A stretch of 64,000 bases of DNA from Streptosporangium canum (GCF_900113865.1 NZ_FOQY01000015.1:1-64000), one strand, 5' to 3'. Counted from the stretch's first letter, positions 1-9,343 are shown. A program made the numbers and translations. The notes: generated by a model not told the origin, from the sequence alone.

Positions 1-3000
1 CCGCGACCTCCTCGACCGCAATGCCGCATTCGCCGTCTACAACATCTGACCAACATGCCGGAACTGGACATAGCGAATCAACGCCGGGGCCCTGATCGCA
101 CTCCGGGCAGTCTTCGACATCTACATCGTTGATCGATCGACACTCGTTGCAAGTCCAATGAGTCGGTGCAGGCGATATTTTTCGCGCATCTTTGGGGCGG
201 ACCGACAGGTCGGCATCTTGGCGTAGCATCTCCATTAGGGAGCCATCGAGGTCGAGGTCCGAAGCCGCCAAAATCGTCATTCGTGCGGCGTATCTATAGT
301 CCGGCAAGTGTGAAGCGGCTGCCTGCACTAATAGCTCCCTGCGCTCATCCCCAGCGGTGAGAATCGCAACCATGTATAGCAACCCTGCACGATGTCGAGG
401 CCAAGCAGACATGTCCTTCTCAAGGAGATTTCGACTACCCCACGGAGGCTCCTTCATGTTGACAAGGACCGCTGCCGCTGACCACGCGATCCAGTCGGAG
501 TCAGTCTCAAGACATGACATCAGCGCTCGCTGCTGCTCGGTTGTGATCTTAGCGTCTAAGTTGGAGATCAGCGGAGGTTCAACCAGTGGGTTTGTGGATG
601 CAACAAACCAGTCATCATTTAAAGTACCGACACTATTTTCCTCTTCGCTCATCTGTTGGAGATAGCAGGCTTGGCCCGCTACCGCCGACTTTTTAATACC
701 GTGCGCATCAGCTATCGCGTCAAGCCAGGAACGCCGGACCTCTGCACTGTCGTGGACGAACGCTCGATCAAACTCCTTAGCGCTAATGTGCTGGTAACCA
801 GTCGCTGCGAGCAGGTCGCCGACATCGCTGAATGACCAGAGTCCGTCGTTCAGACTTGAGTCCGGATCAGCGAGCGAGCTGAGATCGGTAAGTAGGGCGG
901 CTTTGTAGCTCTTGTGGGCAGAAATCCAGCTGCTCATGCTGGCAGCAACATGGGCCCATCGCCCGCTTGTGTCAATTCCGGCACGTTTGAGTGCGGCGAA
1001 GATGCGGTCGGCTCTGCCGACAGGAGCGTGCATTGCGATCTCGAATGCCCGCTCACCTGAGCCGTCCGCAAGTTCGTCAAGACGGTCGGCTGCGGCCAAA
1101 GCGACTTGAGCCAGTCCAGGTGCGAGGTGACCTCGATCAACCATTGCGTACCTTCGACGGCTCTCTCGGACCATCTCTGCCTGCGGCGGAACCGGAATCG
1201 CAAGTGCCGCGTTGACAGCGGTTATGCCTGCCTCGCTCAATGGGCAACCATCTGTCGTCGCGTCGGTCAGCTCGCACAGCGCTGCTGCGACTGTCTCGGA
1301 ACGGTCATCGAGCGCAGCCTCTGCGACCAGGTTCGCACGCTGATGTCTGTGCTCGGCCGGCAGTGCGAGCAGACACGCAGCTTGCGCAAAAGGCCATGGA
1401 CCAGGATCGCGGGTCTCGTCCCAGAGCGTCGGAAACCGGGTCGGAGGATTCCTTGGACCGCGCTTCTCAGGTGGCCACCCCTCATGGGAGGCGGCGGCTC
1501 CAGTGGCAAGTTGACCAAGAGTGCGTTCCAACTCCCTGAGTGTGAGCGTCGCTATCCCGCGGACCGCTAGATCGGCCACCATGAGAGTGGCTTCTGGGCG
1601 ACCATTGGCTCCGACACTGAGCAGCGCCCCGACGATTCGCGGGTCGAGTCCGGCCGCGAGCGCGATCGCACCGTCTGAATCGGTGTAGATGAGAGCGTCG
1701 CTTAGCCACTCTGTTAGTTGCTCCTGTTCACACGCGCTTGCCCACATCTCAGTGGCGATTTCAGCGAACACCTTGCTTCGAGTAGTGAGCTCGTCCGCGG
1801 CGTTCACTACGAAGACAGCAACGTACTCGTCCCAAAAGCGGAGCACTTGCTCTGCCACCTCGTGAGCCTGGGAAGGCGACATCGCCCAACGCTCGGGAGC
1901 TTTCAGTAGCTCACTCAAAGCTGCAAGAGCGTCAGCACGCGACGGATTTGCTCCACCGTCGAGGATACGCCCGAGCACGATGAATCCGTCGAGCAGCATG
2001 CCAGTGGTCAACACGGGCGACCACGGCCGGGCTGGGTCTAGGCTCCCACGAGTCCGTTCCCACCGGTGGACTGATTGTTCGACTGCTCGATGTAGTAACG
2101 CGGCGCGGCCCTTCGGAAGATCTGCATCCGACGCGCTGGCACAAATTAGCGTCAACAAGATGGCCAGCAGCGGCACCGTCAGAAGGTGTTCGTATTGATC
2201 CTTTGCGTCTCTAATCCAGGCACGCCGTGTCTCTAACCACGCATCTCGCTCGGCCTCCAGGACACGAGTGTCAGCGCACGCGACGAGGACACGGTCAACG
2301 GTCGTACTGAGGTCTTGTGGAGGTGCCAGTTCCACCCGCGGCAATCCGAGACGGGCAGCTGAGATCTGAGCGTTCGCCCGCGTGGCCAGAACGAACCCAG
2401 CTCTAGGGTGGAGGGAGCCGAGGATGTTGGCGAGTTGCTGCGCGACCCACGGAGCGCGAGCGCCGCATTCATCGAGCCCATCGCAAAGGACGATGGCACG
2501 TCCGTCCTTGAGTTCCCCAGCTAGGTGTTCAGCCAGCGGAAGACGCTGGTCGTCGCTGACCACATCCGCTGTGGCCCCATCAATGATGCCATCGACCGTC
2601 AAACGTTCGGGCTGCTGCTTCATCAAGCGCGGCAACGACACTCGTATCGGGACAGGGGCATGAGGGTGGGTGGCACAGTGCGCGGCGATCTCACGCAATG
2701 CGACGGACTTACCTGATCCCGGCTGGCCAACAATAAGCATCCGGCGCCAACGCCTGAGGTGCCGCAGCAGGGCCTCAGGAGTACGCCCTCCCTCGACGTC
2801 GATCTCGAGGCCATCGATGAGGTCATCGATGAAGATCGGCGGCAGGTCCTCAGCGAGCAAGCTGAGGTCGATCCGTCCAGCGTCTGCCTTCAACTGGTCG
2901 CAGTAGGTGCTGACCGCGGCGAGTCGGGAGGCCGCGCGCATACCCGCTGGACCACCTCGATCCGCGATCACAGTCAGGCCAGCGTCGTTCAAGGCCATAA

Positions 3001-3640
3001 CCCAGTCATCAATGCCGCTCCCAAGCGCCTCACCGGCCTGTCGGTGGAAGAGATCGGCGAGGGTGCTAACGGCCTGCGGGCCCTGTGCATCGACAACGGC
3101 AAGATCCATTAAGGCCCCTAAGAGATCCCTGGAGGCTCCGGAACCGGTCGAATCGGGCAGGTGCAGAACTCGCGCCCGATCCAGGACAAGCTCGCAAGTA
3201 TCCTCGGGCAGTAGATCTGTGAGCGTGTCGAAGGCATCGCGCTCCTCGTTGGTCTCCATCCGAAGTCCGGCCCTGTGACGCCGTAGCACTCGGTCAAGGT
3301 TTTTGGCAGGGCCGACGAACTCTTCACCTGCGATGACGAGAAGGTCGCCAGGGCCCAACGCGGGCGCTTGCGCGATCCACCCGCTGACGGTCTCAGTTAG
3401 CGGACGCCCCTTGGTGACTTTGCGCTTCGCCGACACATAGGCGCGGCGGCCGTCAGAAAACGTGACACGGATGTCATCGGTAGGATCGCTGGTCTCAAAG
3501 TCGAGCCGAATCGGATCCACATCACCTGGAAGATCCAGGCCAAGAACGGAGCGGCTCCGCAGCCCATGCACCGCTAGGTGCGTAGCTACAGCGCACCGGA
3601 ATACACTGCCGACCTCGCCAGCCTGTCCTGCCCGGCTCAT
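1..3640 (-). CDS. NACHT-like STAND NTPase with N-terminal nuclease-like domain and C-terminal zinc ribbon (3' end outside window)
   Basis: The frame stays open for about 1,213 codons from ATG at 3640 to the window edge, so the stop lies outside. A GGGAGG ribosome site precedes the start; an in-frame GTG sits directly before the ATG. Residues 45-75 read like a PD-(D/E)xK-type core (acidic pair D55/D56, then VSAKRKV with K72). The P-loop GQPGSGKS is at 305-312 and a Walker B IVLCDGLDE at 383-391, the DxxDE form typical of NACHT/STAND ATPases. The middle is alpha-helical and Leu/Ala-rich, consistent with a repeat sensor. Near residues 1162-1178 two CxxC pairs form a zinc ribbon, followed by more cysteines. 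Nuclease-STAND proteins of this build act as antiphage sensors (Avs-like); that role is inferred. A regulatory STAND protein without nuclease activity is the alternative. Confidence 0.75.
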   Translation of the reverse strand, partial: MSRAGQAGEVGSVFRCAVATHLAVHGLRSRSVLGLDLPGDVDPIRLDFETSDPTDDIRVTFSDGRRAYVSAKRKVTKGRPLTETVSGWIAQAPALGPGDLLVIAGEEFVGPAKNLDRVLRRHRAGLRMETNEERDAFDTLTDLLPEDTCELVLDRARVLHLPDSTGSGASRDLLGALMDLAVVDAQGPQAVSTLADLFHRQAGEALGSGIDDWVMALNDAGLTVIADRGGPAGMRAASRLAAVSTYCDQLKADAGRIDLSLLAEDLPPIFIDDLIDGLEIDVEGGRTPEALLRHLRRWRRMLIVGQPGSGKSVALREIAAHCATHPHAPVPIRVSLPRLMKQQPERLTVDGIIDGATADVVSDDQRLPLAEHLAGELKDGRAIVLCDGLDECGARAPWVAQQLANILGSLHPRAGFVLATRANAQISAARLGLPRVELAPPQDLSTTVDRVLVACADTRVLEAERDAWLETRRAWIRDAKDQYEHLLTVPLLAILLTLICASASDADLPKGRAALLHRAVEQSVHRWERTRGSLDPARPWSPVLTTGMLLDGFIVLGRILDGGANPSRADALAALSELLKAPERWAMSPSQAHEVAEQVLRFWDEYVAVFVVNAADELTTRSKVFAEIATEMWASACEQEQLTEWLSDALIYTDSDGAIALAAGLDPRIVGALLSVGANGRPEATLMVADLAVRGIATLTLRELERTLGQLATGAAASHEGWPPEKRGPRNPPTRFPTLWDETRDPGPWPFAQAACLLALPAEHRHQRANLVAEAALDDRSETVAAALCELTDATTDGCPLSEAGITAVNAALAIPVPPQAEMVRESRRRYAMVDRGHLAPGLAQVALAAADRLDELADGSGERAFEIAMHAPVGRADRIFAALKRAGIDTSGRWAHVAASMSSWISAHKSYKAALLTDLSSLADPDSSLNDGLWSFSDVGDLLAATGYQHISAKEFDRAFVHDSAEVRRSWLDAIADAHGIKKSAVAGQACYLQQMSEEENSVGTLNDDWFVASTNPLVEPPLISNLDAKITTEQQRALMSCLETDSDWIAWSAAAVLVNMKEPPWGSRNLLEKDMSAWPRHRAGLLYMVAILTAGDERRELLVQAAASHLPDYRYAARMTILAASDLDLDGSLMEMLRQDADLSVRPKDARKISPAPTHWTCNECRSINDVDVEDCPECDQGPGVDSLCPVPACWSDVVDGECGIAVEEVA

Positions 3641-3959
3641 CACAGCCTCCCGGTAAACGTACCGCCCGTACCATGTGACACCACCCAGCTCGGGCACAGT
3701 CTGTCACGTTGACCTCTGTTGATCCGTATGCCCGTGTTTAGGTTGGCGGATCTGCTGAAGCGGCATGAACCACGGCCACCACGTTGTCTATACGGTGATC
3801 AATGATCCCATCTCATACCGAACATATAAGCCCCAGGCGACGCCCTTACAGATCAGTTCCTGTAGACGACGGCGAGCCGTCCGGTCAGGATCCCCGCACG
3901 ACGCGGTCGTCGGCAGTGACGGACTGGATCAAGCCCTCCTTACGGTCCAGGAGAATGCA
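3641..3959. other. Intergenic, no gene seen
   Basis: This stretch lies between the start of the large NTPase and gene relics to the right. It carries the presumed promoter of the NTPase on the minus strand, but I cannot pick a convincing -35/-10 pair. Base composition is less GC-rich than the core region. Confidence 0.5.
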
Positions 3960-4181
3960 CTATTTGAAGTAGCGAATCGGCACGTTCGGGAGCTTCCCGC
4001 CGATCAGGCGCGCCGCGATCGCGCTGGCGGCCTGCCATACGGTCGACATTCCCGAGGCGCATGACATCAGCAGCGGTATGTCCCCGGGGCCCATCACCAT
4101 GGCCGCGTCGCCGATATCCGCGGCTGTCCGGATGCCGGCGCTCACGTTATACAACTCGACTTCACCGAGGGGCGCTGGCAC
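3960..4181 (-). pseudogene. Possible C-terminal relic of an FAD-dependent NADH dehydrogenase-like oxidoreductase
   Basis: The frame encodes 73 residues ending in a segment (MSCASGMSTVWQAASAIAARL, then VPIRYF) that resembles the C-terminal helix and strand of Ndh-type FAD oxidoreductases, where Cys-Ala-x-Ala and His-Ala-Ala-x-x-Ile-Ala motifs occur. No FAD-binding N-terminal half is present. It overlaps the start of a MetE-like relic on the other strand, so at least one of the two is not a live gene. The family call rests on remembered motif shape only. Confidence 0.25.
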
Positions 4182-4645
4182 TCAAACTCGACCCGAACGG
4201 CGCGGTGCTGGAGCGTCTTAGCGAAGACAAACGGGCCTGGATCGGCGTGCCACCTGCCCCGGAGGTGACCAGGACTCTCCCCATAGCACCGACGTCGACT
4301 CCGCCGGACTACTACCCGGCCTCCTCAGCCTGCTGGTCGGTAACTTCTACCTCCAATTGGCCAGCGACCCCACCCGCGTCCTGGGCCTCGTCACCGAGCA
4401 CCTGCGTACGAGTTTCCGTCGATGTGATCAACCCGCTCGACCCCCAGGTGGAGTCCGCCGAGCAGGTACGCGACCGGGTCCTGCAGGCTGTCCGCCACCT
4501 CTCAGTTGACCAGCTAGGCACCTGTGACGACTTTGACTTCTCCCTGCTCGCCGACGATGCCTTCACCTTGCGTGAGACTGCGTTCGCTAGGGTCGCTGCC
4601 CGCGTACGGGGAATTGCACGGGTCACCGAAAGCCTAGGGAGCTAA
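4172..4645 (+). pseudogene. Relic of a cobalamin-independent methionine synthase (MetE) family gene
   Basis: The last ~80 codons read VINPLDPQVESAEQVRDRVL followed by an LGTCDDFDFS segment, which match the C-terminal end of MetE/UROD-fold methyltransferases (usual form: DPxVExPExVRDRVL, then LGTTDDCGFSPF with the catalytic Cys). The Cys position reads Phe here (DDFDF against DDCGF). Upstream, LDPNGAVLERLSEDK fits the same family. Between them, NFYLQLASDPTRVLGLVTEHL lies in a different frame, so there are at least two frame changes near 4270-4410. It is a decayed fragment, not a functional enzyme. Confidence 0.6.
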
Positions 4646-5073
4646 CGCCCGCTGCCACGATCAGACCCGAGGCTGCTCCACGTATCCGTCCAAGCCAATC
4701 TCTCCGCTACAGCAGCAGCCTCGGAGGAACAGCTCATTCAAGTCGCTCAAACGACTCGAAGCCGACGCCGCGCTCGGATTGCATTGCCACCAACGGAAGC
4801 GTCTCTCTCGGACGAGCCATCGCCCGACTACCGATAAACACAAAACGTTAGGGCTCGTTACCTGATGTAACCATCATGCTGCACTGAAGGGGCATAGGTA
4901 CCCTTTGTGCGTTTTGAGTATTTCGACCTTCCGTCGTGTCGGACAAAGCGTGAGCGTTCGACCGCATAGACGTTCTACGATGTTGCGCCTGGGGTTCGAG
5001 TGGCTGTCGCCGAGATTAACGGCGATCGCGAAACTTCTCCCTCTCCCTCTTCCGCGATCGGAGTTCACAGCGC
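4646..5073. other. Intergenic between MetE relic and OLD gene
   Basis: No gene with a recognisable product is seen. A short plus-strand frame before a stop near 4835 has somewhat coding-like composition, possibly another gene remnant. Around 4840-4890 the sequence is AT-richer and may hold the promoter of the downstream ATPase gene; no exact elements can be assigned. Confidence 0.45.
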
Positions 5074-6906
5074 GTGTTGCTTACCGACTTCTCCGCCAGA
5101 GGGTTTCGCTCCCTGCTGCGACTGGACGGCATCCCCGTCAGCAAGCCGACGATCCTGGCAGGCCCCAACGACGGCGGGAAGAGCGCGATCCTCGCGGCCT
5201 TGAGCTACCTGCTCGGCCGATGGCCCCTGGAGGATGACGACCGCACCTACCTGTCGTCGTCTAATTCGCTGTCGCGCTGCGAGGAGACCGAGGTCGAAGG
5301 CATGTTCACGCTCGACGAGTGGGAGCAGCAGACGTTTGGTCTCAAGGCCACCGTACGACTGCGACGCTCGGCGGGCGCTGACCTCGTCTCACGCCTGGAG
5401 TGCTGGCTGCCGGTTCCACAAGACGAGCGCCTGCGCGACCTGTCCTCGTACAAGGTACCGGAACTCAAGGAACTGGCTAAGGAGTTCGGTCTGTCCGCGT
5501 CCGGCGTCAGGGCGAAGATCGAGCAGTCCCTGCGTGAGTACGCGGCGCTCCACTCCGGGCCTGAAGGATGGGTGCAGGCTCCTCCAGGACTGGAAACCCG
5601 CATGCCTACCGTGCTGGCTTTTGGTGGACGATCTTCTGAGCCCAACGAGGCGGTGCGCTCAGTATTGCAGAGCTGCTTCCAGACGCACCTGGCCGACGAA
5701 AACCTGCAGGGGCGCCTGCGCGAGATACAGGCACAGGTCAAGGAGAGTCTGCAGGCGGACGCCAAGTCGTTGTGCGAGCACATCCTGAGCCGTTGCCCCG
5801 ACCTCAAAGAGGTGTTCGTCGAGCCCGAGGTCTCTTTCACTCAAGGATTGAAAGCCGCTCCGCTGCGTATTGCCCGCGCTTCGGGAGAGCATGTGGGCTT
5901 GGAGCGCTCCGGGCAAGGCAGCGCCCGAAGGATCTCGCTGGCGATCTGGGAATGGACGAGCGAGTTTCTCCAGGCTGAGGAGGAAGTCGCTGCCGAGGTC
6001 ACGGACACGACGGAGGAGCCTGTTCCCTCGCGGCCTCAGATGATCATTGTTTACGATGAGCCTGACACACACCTCGACTACGGGTACCAGCGCAAGATCA
6101 TGCAGTTGATCAGAGAGCAGAGCGCGCTACCTCACGTGGGCGTCATAGTGGCCACGCACTCTATGAACCTCATCGACGGTGTCGATATCGCCGACGTGGT
6201 CAACCTCAAGCTGGACGACGCAGGCCGGACCGTCATGGAACGACTCGGCATCGACGAGCACGGCGCCATCGACCGGCATCTGCGCCATTTGGCGGCGTCG
6301 CTGGGGCTGCGTAACTCGGTGCTGCTGCACGAGCGCGTCTTCCTCGCCGTCGAAGGCTCCTCGGAGCAGCAGGCCATTCCGGTGCTGTTTCGCCTGTCGG
6401 AGGGGATCTCCCTACAAGCGGCCGGCATCGCCTTGTGGGCGTGCAGCAACAACGAGGGTGCCCTGCACCTGGCCAGCTACCTGGTCGAGCATCAGCGATC
6501 GGTTATGCTCATGATCGACGCCGACAGCAGGAATCTGCCGATCTTCAAGTCGGAGCGGCTACGAAGGCGTTTCGGGCAAGCCCACGACGACATCGTTAAG
6601 CTCCTCGGCGAGCCCCAGCAGCTGAACGAGTTCGAAGAACTCTTCGGCGATGAAATGTGGGCTGAAGTCGCCAACACCATTTGGCCCAAGACATCAGGCC
6701 AGTGGCATGCCGAAGATTTCAAAATCCTTCGCGGGAACGGCAAATTCAGCAAGGATGTTCAAGAACTGCTGCGGCGGGAAAGCGAGATGGGCCCCGGCGG
6801 CAAGCCAGAGATGATGTACCTCCTGGCCTCATCGCTCACCAGTCCCGAGCAGGTGCCTACCCAGCTCAGAGAAGTATTCACAGAGCTCAGGCGACAAGCG
6901 GGGTAG
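5074..6906 (+). CDS. OLD-family ATPase/Toprim nuclease with embedded SAP-like segment
   Basis: The 610-residue protein has an ABC/SMC-like ATPase followed by a Toprim domain. Walker A is GPNDGGKS at 30-37, the signature region RSGQGSARR at 278-286, Walker B IIVYDEPD at 324-331, and the H-loop VATHS at 359-363. The Toprim part shows AVEGSSE (E428) and MIDADS (D482/D484), the acidic metal site of OLD endonucleases. Residues about 122-157 (SSYKVPELKELAKEFGLS and on) fit a SAP DNA-binding motif inserted in the ATPase. The start is GTG with a weak GGAG upstream. OLD proteins occur in antiphage systems (GajA, P2 Old, AriA). No UvrD-like GajB partner is adjacent, so this is a stand-alone class 1 member. 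A defence role is inferred from family and from the nearby NACHT-like gene. Confidence 0.85.
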   Translation: MLLTDFSARGFRSLLRLDGIPVSKPTILAGPNDGGKSAILAALSYLLGRWPLEDDDRTYLSSSNSLSRCEETEVEGMFTLDEWEQQTFGLKATVRLRRSAGADLVSRLECWLPVPQDERLRDLSSYKVPELKELAKEFGLSASGVRAKIEQSLREYAALHSGPEGWVQAPPGLETRMPTVLAFGGRSSEPNEAVRSVLQSCFQTHLADENLQGRLREIQAQVKESLQADAKSLCEHILSRCPDLKEVFVEPEVSFTQGLKAAPLRIARASGEHVGLERSGQGSARRISLAIWEWTSEFLQAEEEVAAEVTDTTEEPVPSRPQMIIVYDEPDTHLDYGYQRKIMQLIREQSALPHVGVIVATHSMNLIDGVDIADVVNLKLDDAGRTVMERLGIDEHGAIDRHLRHLAASLGLRNSVLLHERVFLAVEGSSEQQAIPVLFRLSEGISLQAAGIALWACSNNEGALHLASYLVEHQRSVMLMIDADSRNLPIFKSERLRRRFGQAHDDIVKLLGEPQQLNEFEELFGDEMWAEVANTIWPKTSGQWHAEDFKILRGNGKFSKDVQELLRRESEMGPGGKPEMMYLLASSLTSPEQVPTQLREVFTELRRQAG

Positions 6907-7108
6907 CACGAGCGCCGGGATCCGCACGCCGGTTTCGGCGTGCTCGCATGCGCTCCTTGCGCTGATCGGACGTGGGTTCCGCCCAGCGGTGCCAGCCGAC
7001 AGGCGGCTTCCACCGCTGGGCGTGCTCGCGCTCCTCAACGCCACACCAGCGGCAGCCATTGGGCGAAGGCAAGGACTGACGATCGAAGTCTGAAACGTCG
7101 TGGGACAT
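6887..7108 (-). CDS. Small Cys/His protein of mobile-element type
   Basis: A 73-residue protein starts at ATG 7108 behind a strong GGGGAGG site. It contains a CRWCGVEEREHAQRW motif and an Arg-rich tail (KERMRARRNRR), a pattern I associate with small genes in actinobacterial integrative elements. The CxxC and following His suggest a single metal site. The 3' end overlaps the last 20 bases of the convergent OLD gene. Function unknown. Confidence 0.6.
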   Translation of the reverse strand: MSHDVSDFDRQSLPSPNGCRWCGVEEREHAQRWKPPVGWHRWAEPTSDQRKERMRARRNRRADPGARATPLVA

Positions 7109-7193
7109 CGCACCTCCCCTTCTCAACCAGATTATTCCTGGTCCTACTGACATTTCCCTGGCTTGGCCGCTGCATGCAGAGGAGGGCGAAGTG

Positions 7194-7480
7194 CTACAGC
7201 CCGACGCCGCGTAGGGGTTGTCGTTCCATTTGTCGACTTGGCGGAGGTAGTCAGCGATGACGAGTGAGCCTTCGATCCAGCGGTCGTGGGCGGTAATCCC
7301 GGGCATAGGAGCGCCTGCTCTTGCGGCGGAGGTGGCGCCGCCTGTTCGGAGGCCGTGGGCAGCGTAGGTGTCGAGGCTGTCGACGCCGGCCAGCGTGGCG
7401 GCGCTGTTGACGATGAGGTTGATACGCGGCGGGCTGGGGCGTCGCCCGGTGCCCTGCCCTGCGTTGAGACCGGTTCTGCT
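7194..7480 (-). pseudogene. C-terminal relic of a tyrosine recombinase/integrase
   Basis: Read on the minus strand, the frame ending at the stop 7196-7194 gives INLIVNSAATLAGVDSLDTY followed by AHGLRTGGATSAARAGAP and VIADYLRQVDKWNDNP. This is the C-terminal catalytic part of an actinobacterial integrase: the HGLR box with Arg, and the Tyr near the end (DYLR). The N-terminal two thirds are missing and no start is available in frame. It marks the stretch as a former integrated element. Confidence 0.65.
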
Positions 7481-7584
7481 TCAGCCAGAGCGTTTCCGGT
7501 GGCTACCACGCTTGCCACAGGCCCTAGGCTCACTCCGAGGCGGTGGCACCACAGATTGCCGTGAGCGCTTGAAGAACGATGTGT

Positions 7585-7839
7585 TTACCCGTTGGGTGAA
7601 GCGCCCCGCAGAGTGAACAACTCCTTGATTGGGATGTTAAGGGCGTCGGCGATCTGGAAGACGTTGTCCAGTCGAGGGCTGTACATGCCGTTCTCGATGC
7701 GGTTGATGGTTTTGCGGTCGACTTCGGCGAGTTCTCCGAGTCGTTCCTGGCTGAGTCCTTGACTTTCCCGTACGTCGCGCAGTCGCAGACCGAACTGTCT
7801 ACGCAGCTCAGCGAGGCGTGGCGGGATCGGGGCGGACAC
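7585..7839 (-). CDS. XRE-family transcriptional regulator
   Basis: An 84-residue protein made almost entirely of one helix-turn-helix: LRDVRESQGLSQERLGELAE is the recognition core, followed by VDRKTINRIENGMYSP. The start is GTG at 7839, because an in-frame TAA lies directly before it. A second, better-placed ATG (7859) with GGAGG reads a different frame and does not give this protein. It is divergent from the 7982 gene, and a perfect palindrome lies between them, so autoregulation and control of that neighbour are likely. Confidence 0.8.
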   Translation of the reverse strand: MSAPIPPRLAELRRQFGLRLRDVRESQGLSQERLGELAEVDRKTINRIENGMYSPRLDNVFQIADALNIPIKELFTLRGASPNG

Positions 7840-7873
7840 TTACCCAAGGTGGCGTGCATGATCCTCCAAGGTC

Positions 7874-7891
7874 TGTACCAAGTTTGGTACA
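7874..7891. promoter_or_regulatory. Palindromic operator candidate for the XRE regulator
   Basis: The 18-bp site has arms TGTACCAA and TTGGTACA around a 2-bp centre and is perfectly symmetric. It sits between the divergent XRE gene and the 7982 gene, 35 bp from the XRE start, next to an AT-rich TATAAC. Such symmetry in a divergent promoter is what a dimeric XRE regulator would bind. Confidence 0.6.
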
Positions 7892-7981
7892 TATAACGGA
7901 GGGTGATCAGCGTCTACTCCTGAGAAGCCGGGAAGCTAACGGCGACCCCTTTGCTCACCTCGGCAAACCTGAGAGGCAACG

Positions 7982-9343
7982 ATGATCACAACGGAGTCGC
8001 GTCGTCCCGTACGCACGATCGCCCTGCCGCGCCGCAACCACCACGGCGGCCACTCCCCCACCTGGCTGCTGGTCCAAGCCGCCCAGCTGTCCTGGGAGAT
8101 CAACTCCATCCTGTCCCTCATCCACGGCGCGCGTCTCAACCTCACTGAAGAACTGTCTATCCAGTACGAGGCGACCCAGACGCTGATCAACGCCGCGCAC
8201 GCCGGCGTCATCGTCGAATCTCGCCTGCCGCTGGCTCCCTCCTGGAGCAGCGGAGTGCCACGCCCGCGCTCGGTGTTCGCTCAAGCCCGCGAGGCCGGTA
8301 GCGATCCGCAGGCGGTCATCCCGGAGATGTACGCCCCCGCCAAACCCGACATCCCCGCCGAACACCTGCAGGCACTGAGCGAGGCCTCCCGCCCCGACCT
8401 CTTCCCGCACGCCCAGTGCTCCGGCGTCAACCTCAAAGGCGCGCGCTGCGCCAAGCGCATCTTCACCGGCATCGGCGCCGAGCACTGCCACGTGCATCTG
8501 ACCACCACCGAACAACAACGTCGCGAACAGCTGCGCGCGGCCCGCGACAAGGTCCGCCAGGCCGAAGAAGACGCGATCGAGTGCCAGCGGGTGACTTTGG
8601 CCCACGACTGGATCGACCGCTATGGTCGGCGCCCCCACCGGGTGGAGCTGCCCACGCTGCCTTCGCGTCCGCACCAGATCACCATCACTCACCCTGACGT
8701 TCCGCAGCCGACAGATACGCCTCATGTGGTCATCGGAGTGTACGAGACCGGCTGGCTGACGATCTGCCCTCGCGCCAGCGAGATCATCAGAGCTTTTCTC
8801 GACGTCTCATGCGCCTCGCCGCAGGAAATCGCCACACAAGCCGCAGCCCAGACCCCTGGACGATGGACCGGTGGTGAGCAGTGGTTGACCTCCAGTGTCT
8901 GGGACGGCATTCAGCCTCCCTTGGACCACATACCGGCCGCCGGCGAGGTGCCCGAGCTGGACGAGTACCCCGGCATCCACACGTTGCGTCTGCAAATGAT
9001 CGGCGATGAACGCAGTTGGGCCCGCTGGGACAGTGGATTCTCCACCCTGGTTCAGGCTTGCGGCTACTCGGAGGTGAACACCATGGCGGATCTCCTGGCG
9101 TTCTGGCAGCACGTGGGCATCTTGGCTCAGACCCAGAGCGCGAACACCGGCTCGTGCACCGAGCCTCAACTGATGATCGGGACAACGGTGCGCTCACCCT
9201 GGCGGGTCCTGCACGCGGCGGGGCGCCCCGAGGCTCCGGACGCGCTGCTACGAGCGGTACGCTTCCTGACCGAATTGGCCACCCCGTGGGATCGTGAGAT
9301 TTCTCCGGGTGAAGTCCTCGATCTGGCCCGTATCGCCGTATAA
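7982..9343 (+). CDS. Hypothetical protein with CCCH-type metal motif
   Basis: A 453-residue protein of no family I recognise. Residues 146-172 carry C-x9-C-x12-C-x2-H (C146, C156, C169, H172), a small zinc knuckle seen in various phage and plasmid proteins. A short charged helix (about 176-205) follows and may be a coiled coil. The C-terminal 180 residues have mixed composition without signal peptide or membrane segments, so it is probably cytoplasmic. GAGAGG precedes the ATG by five bases. It is divergent from the XRE gene and likely controlled by it. Confidence 0.6.
   Translation: MITTESRRPVRTIALPRRNHHGGHSPTWLLVQAAQLSWEINSILSLIHGARLNLTEELSIQYEATQTLINAAHAGVIVESRLPLAPSWSSGVPRPRSVFAQAREAGSDPQAVIPEMYAPAKPDIPAEHLQALSEASRPDLFPHAQCSGVNLKGARCAKRIFTGIGAEHCHVHLTTTEQQRREQLRAARDKVRQAEEDAIECQRVTLAHDWIDRYGRRPHRVELPTLPSRPHQITITHPDVPQPTDTPHVVIGVYETGWLTICPRASEIIRAFLDVSCASPQEIATQAAAQTPGRWTGGEQWLTSSVWDGIQPPLDHIPAAGEVPELDEYPGIHTLRLQMIGDERSWARWDSGFSTLVQACGYSEVNTMADLLAFWQHVGILAQTQSANTGSCTEPQLMIGTTVRSPWRVLHAAGRPEAPDALLRAVRFLTELATPWDREISPGEVLDLARIAV

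Noticed and set aside
5074..7108. Gabija (GajA/GajB) system
   Set aside because: The OLD protein could be GajA-like, but the following gene is a 73-residue Cys/His protein, not a UvrD-type helicase.
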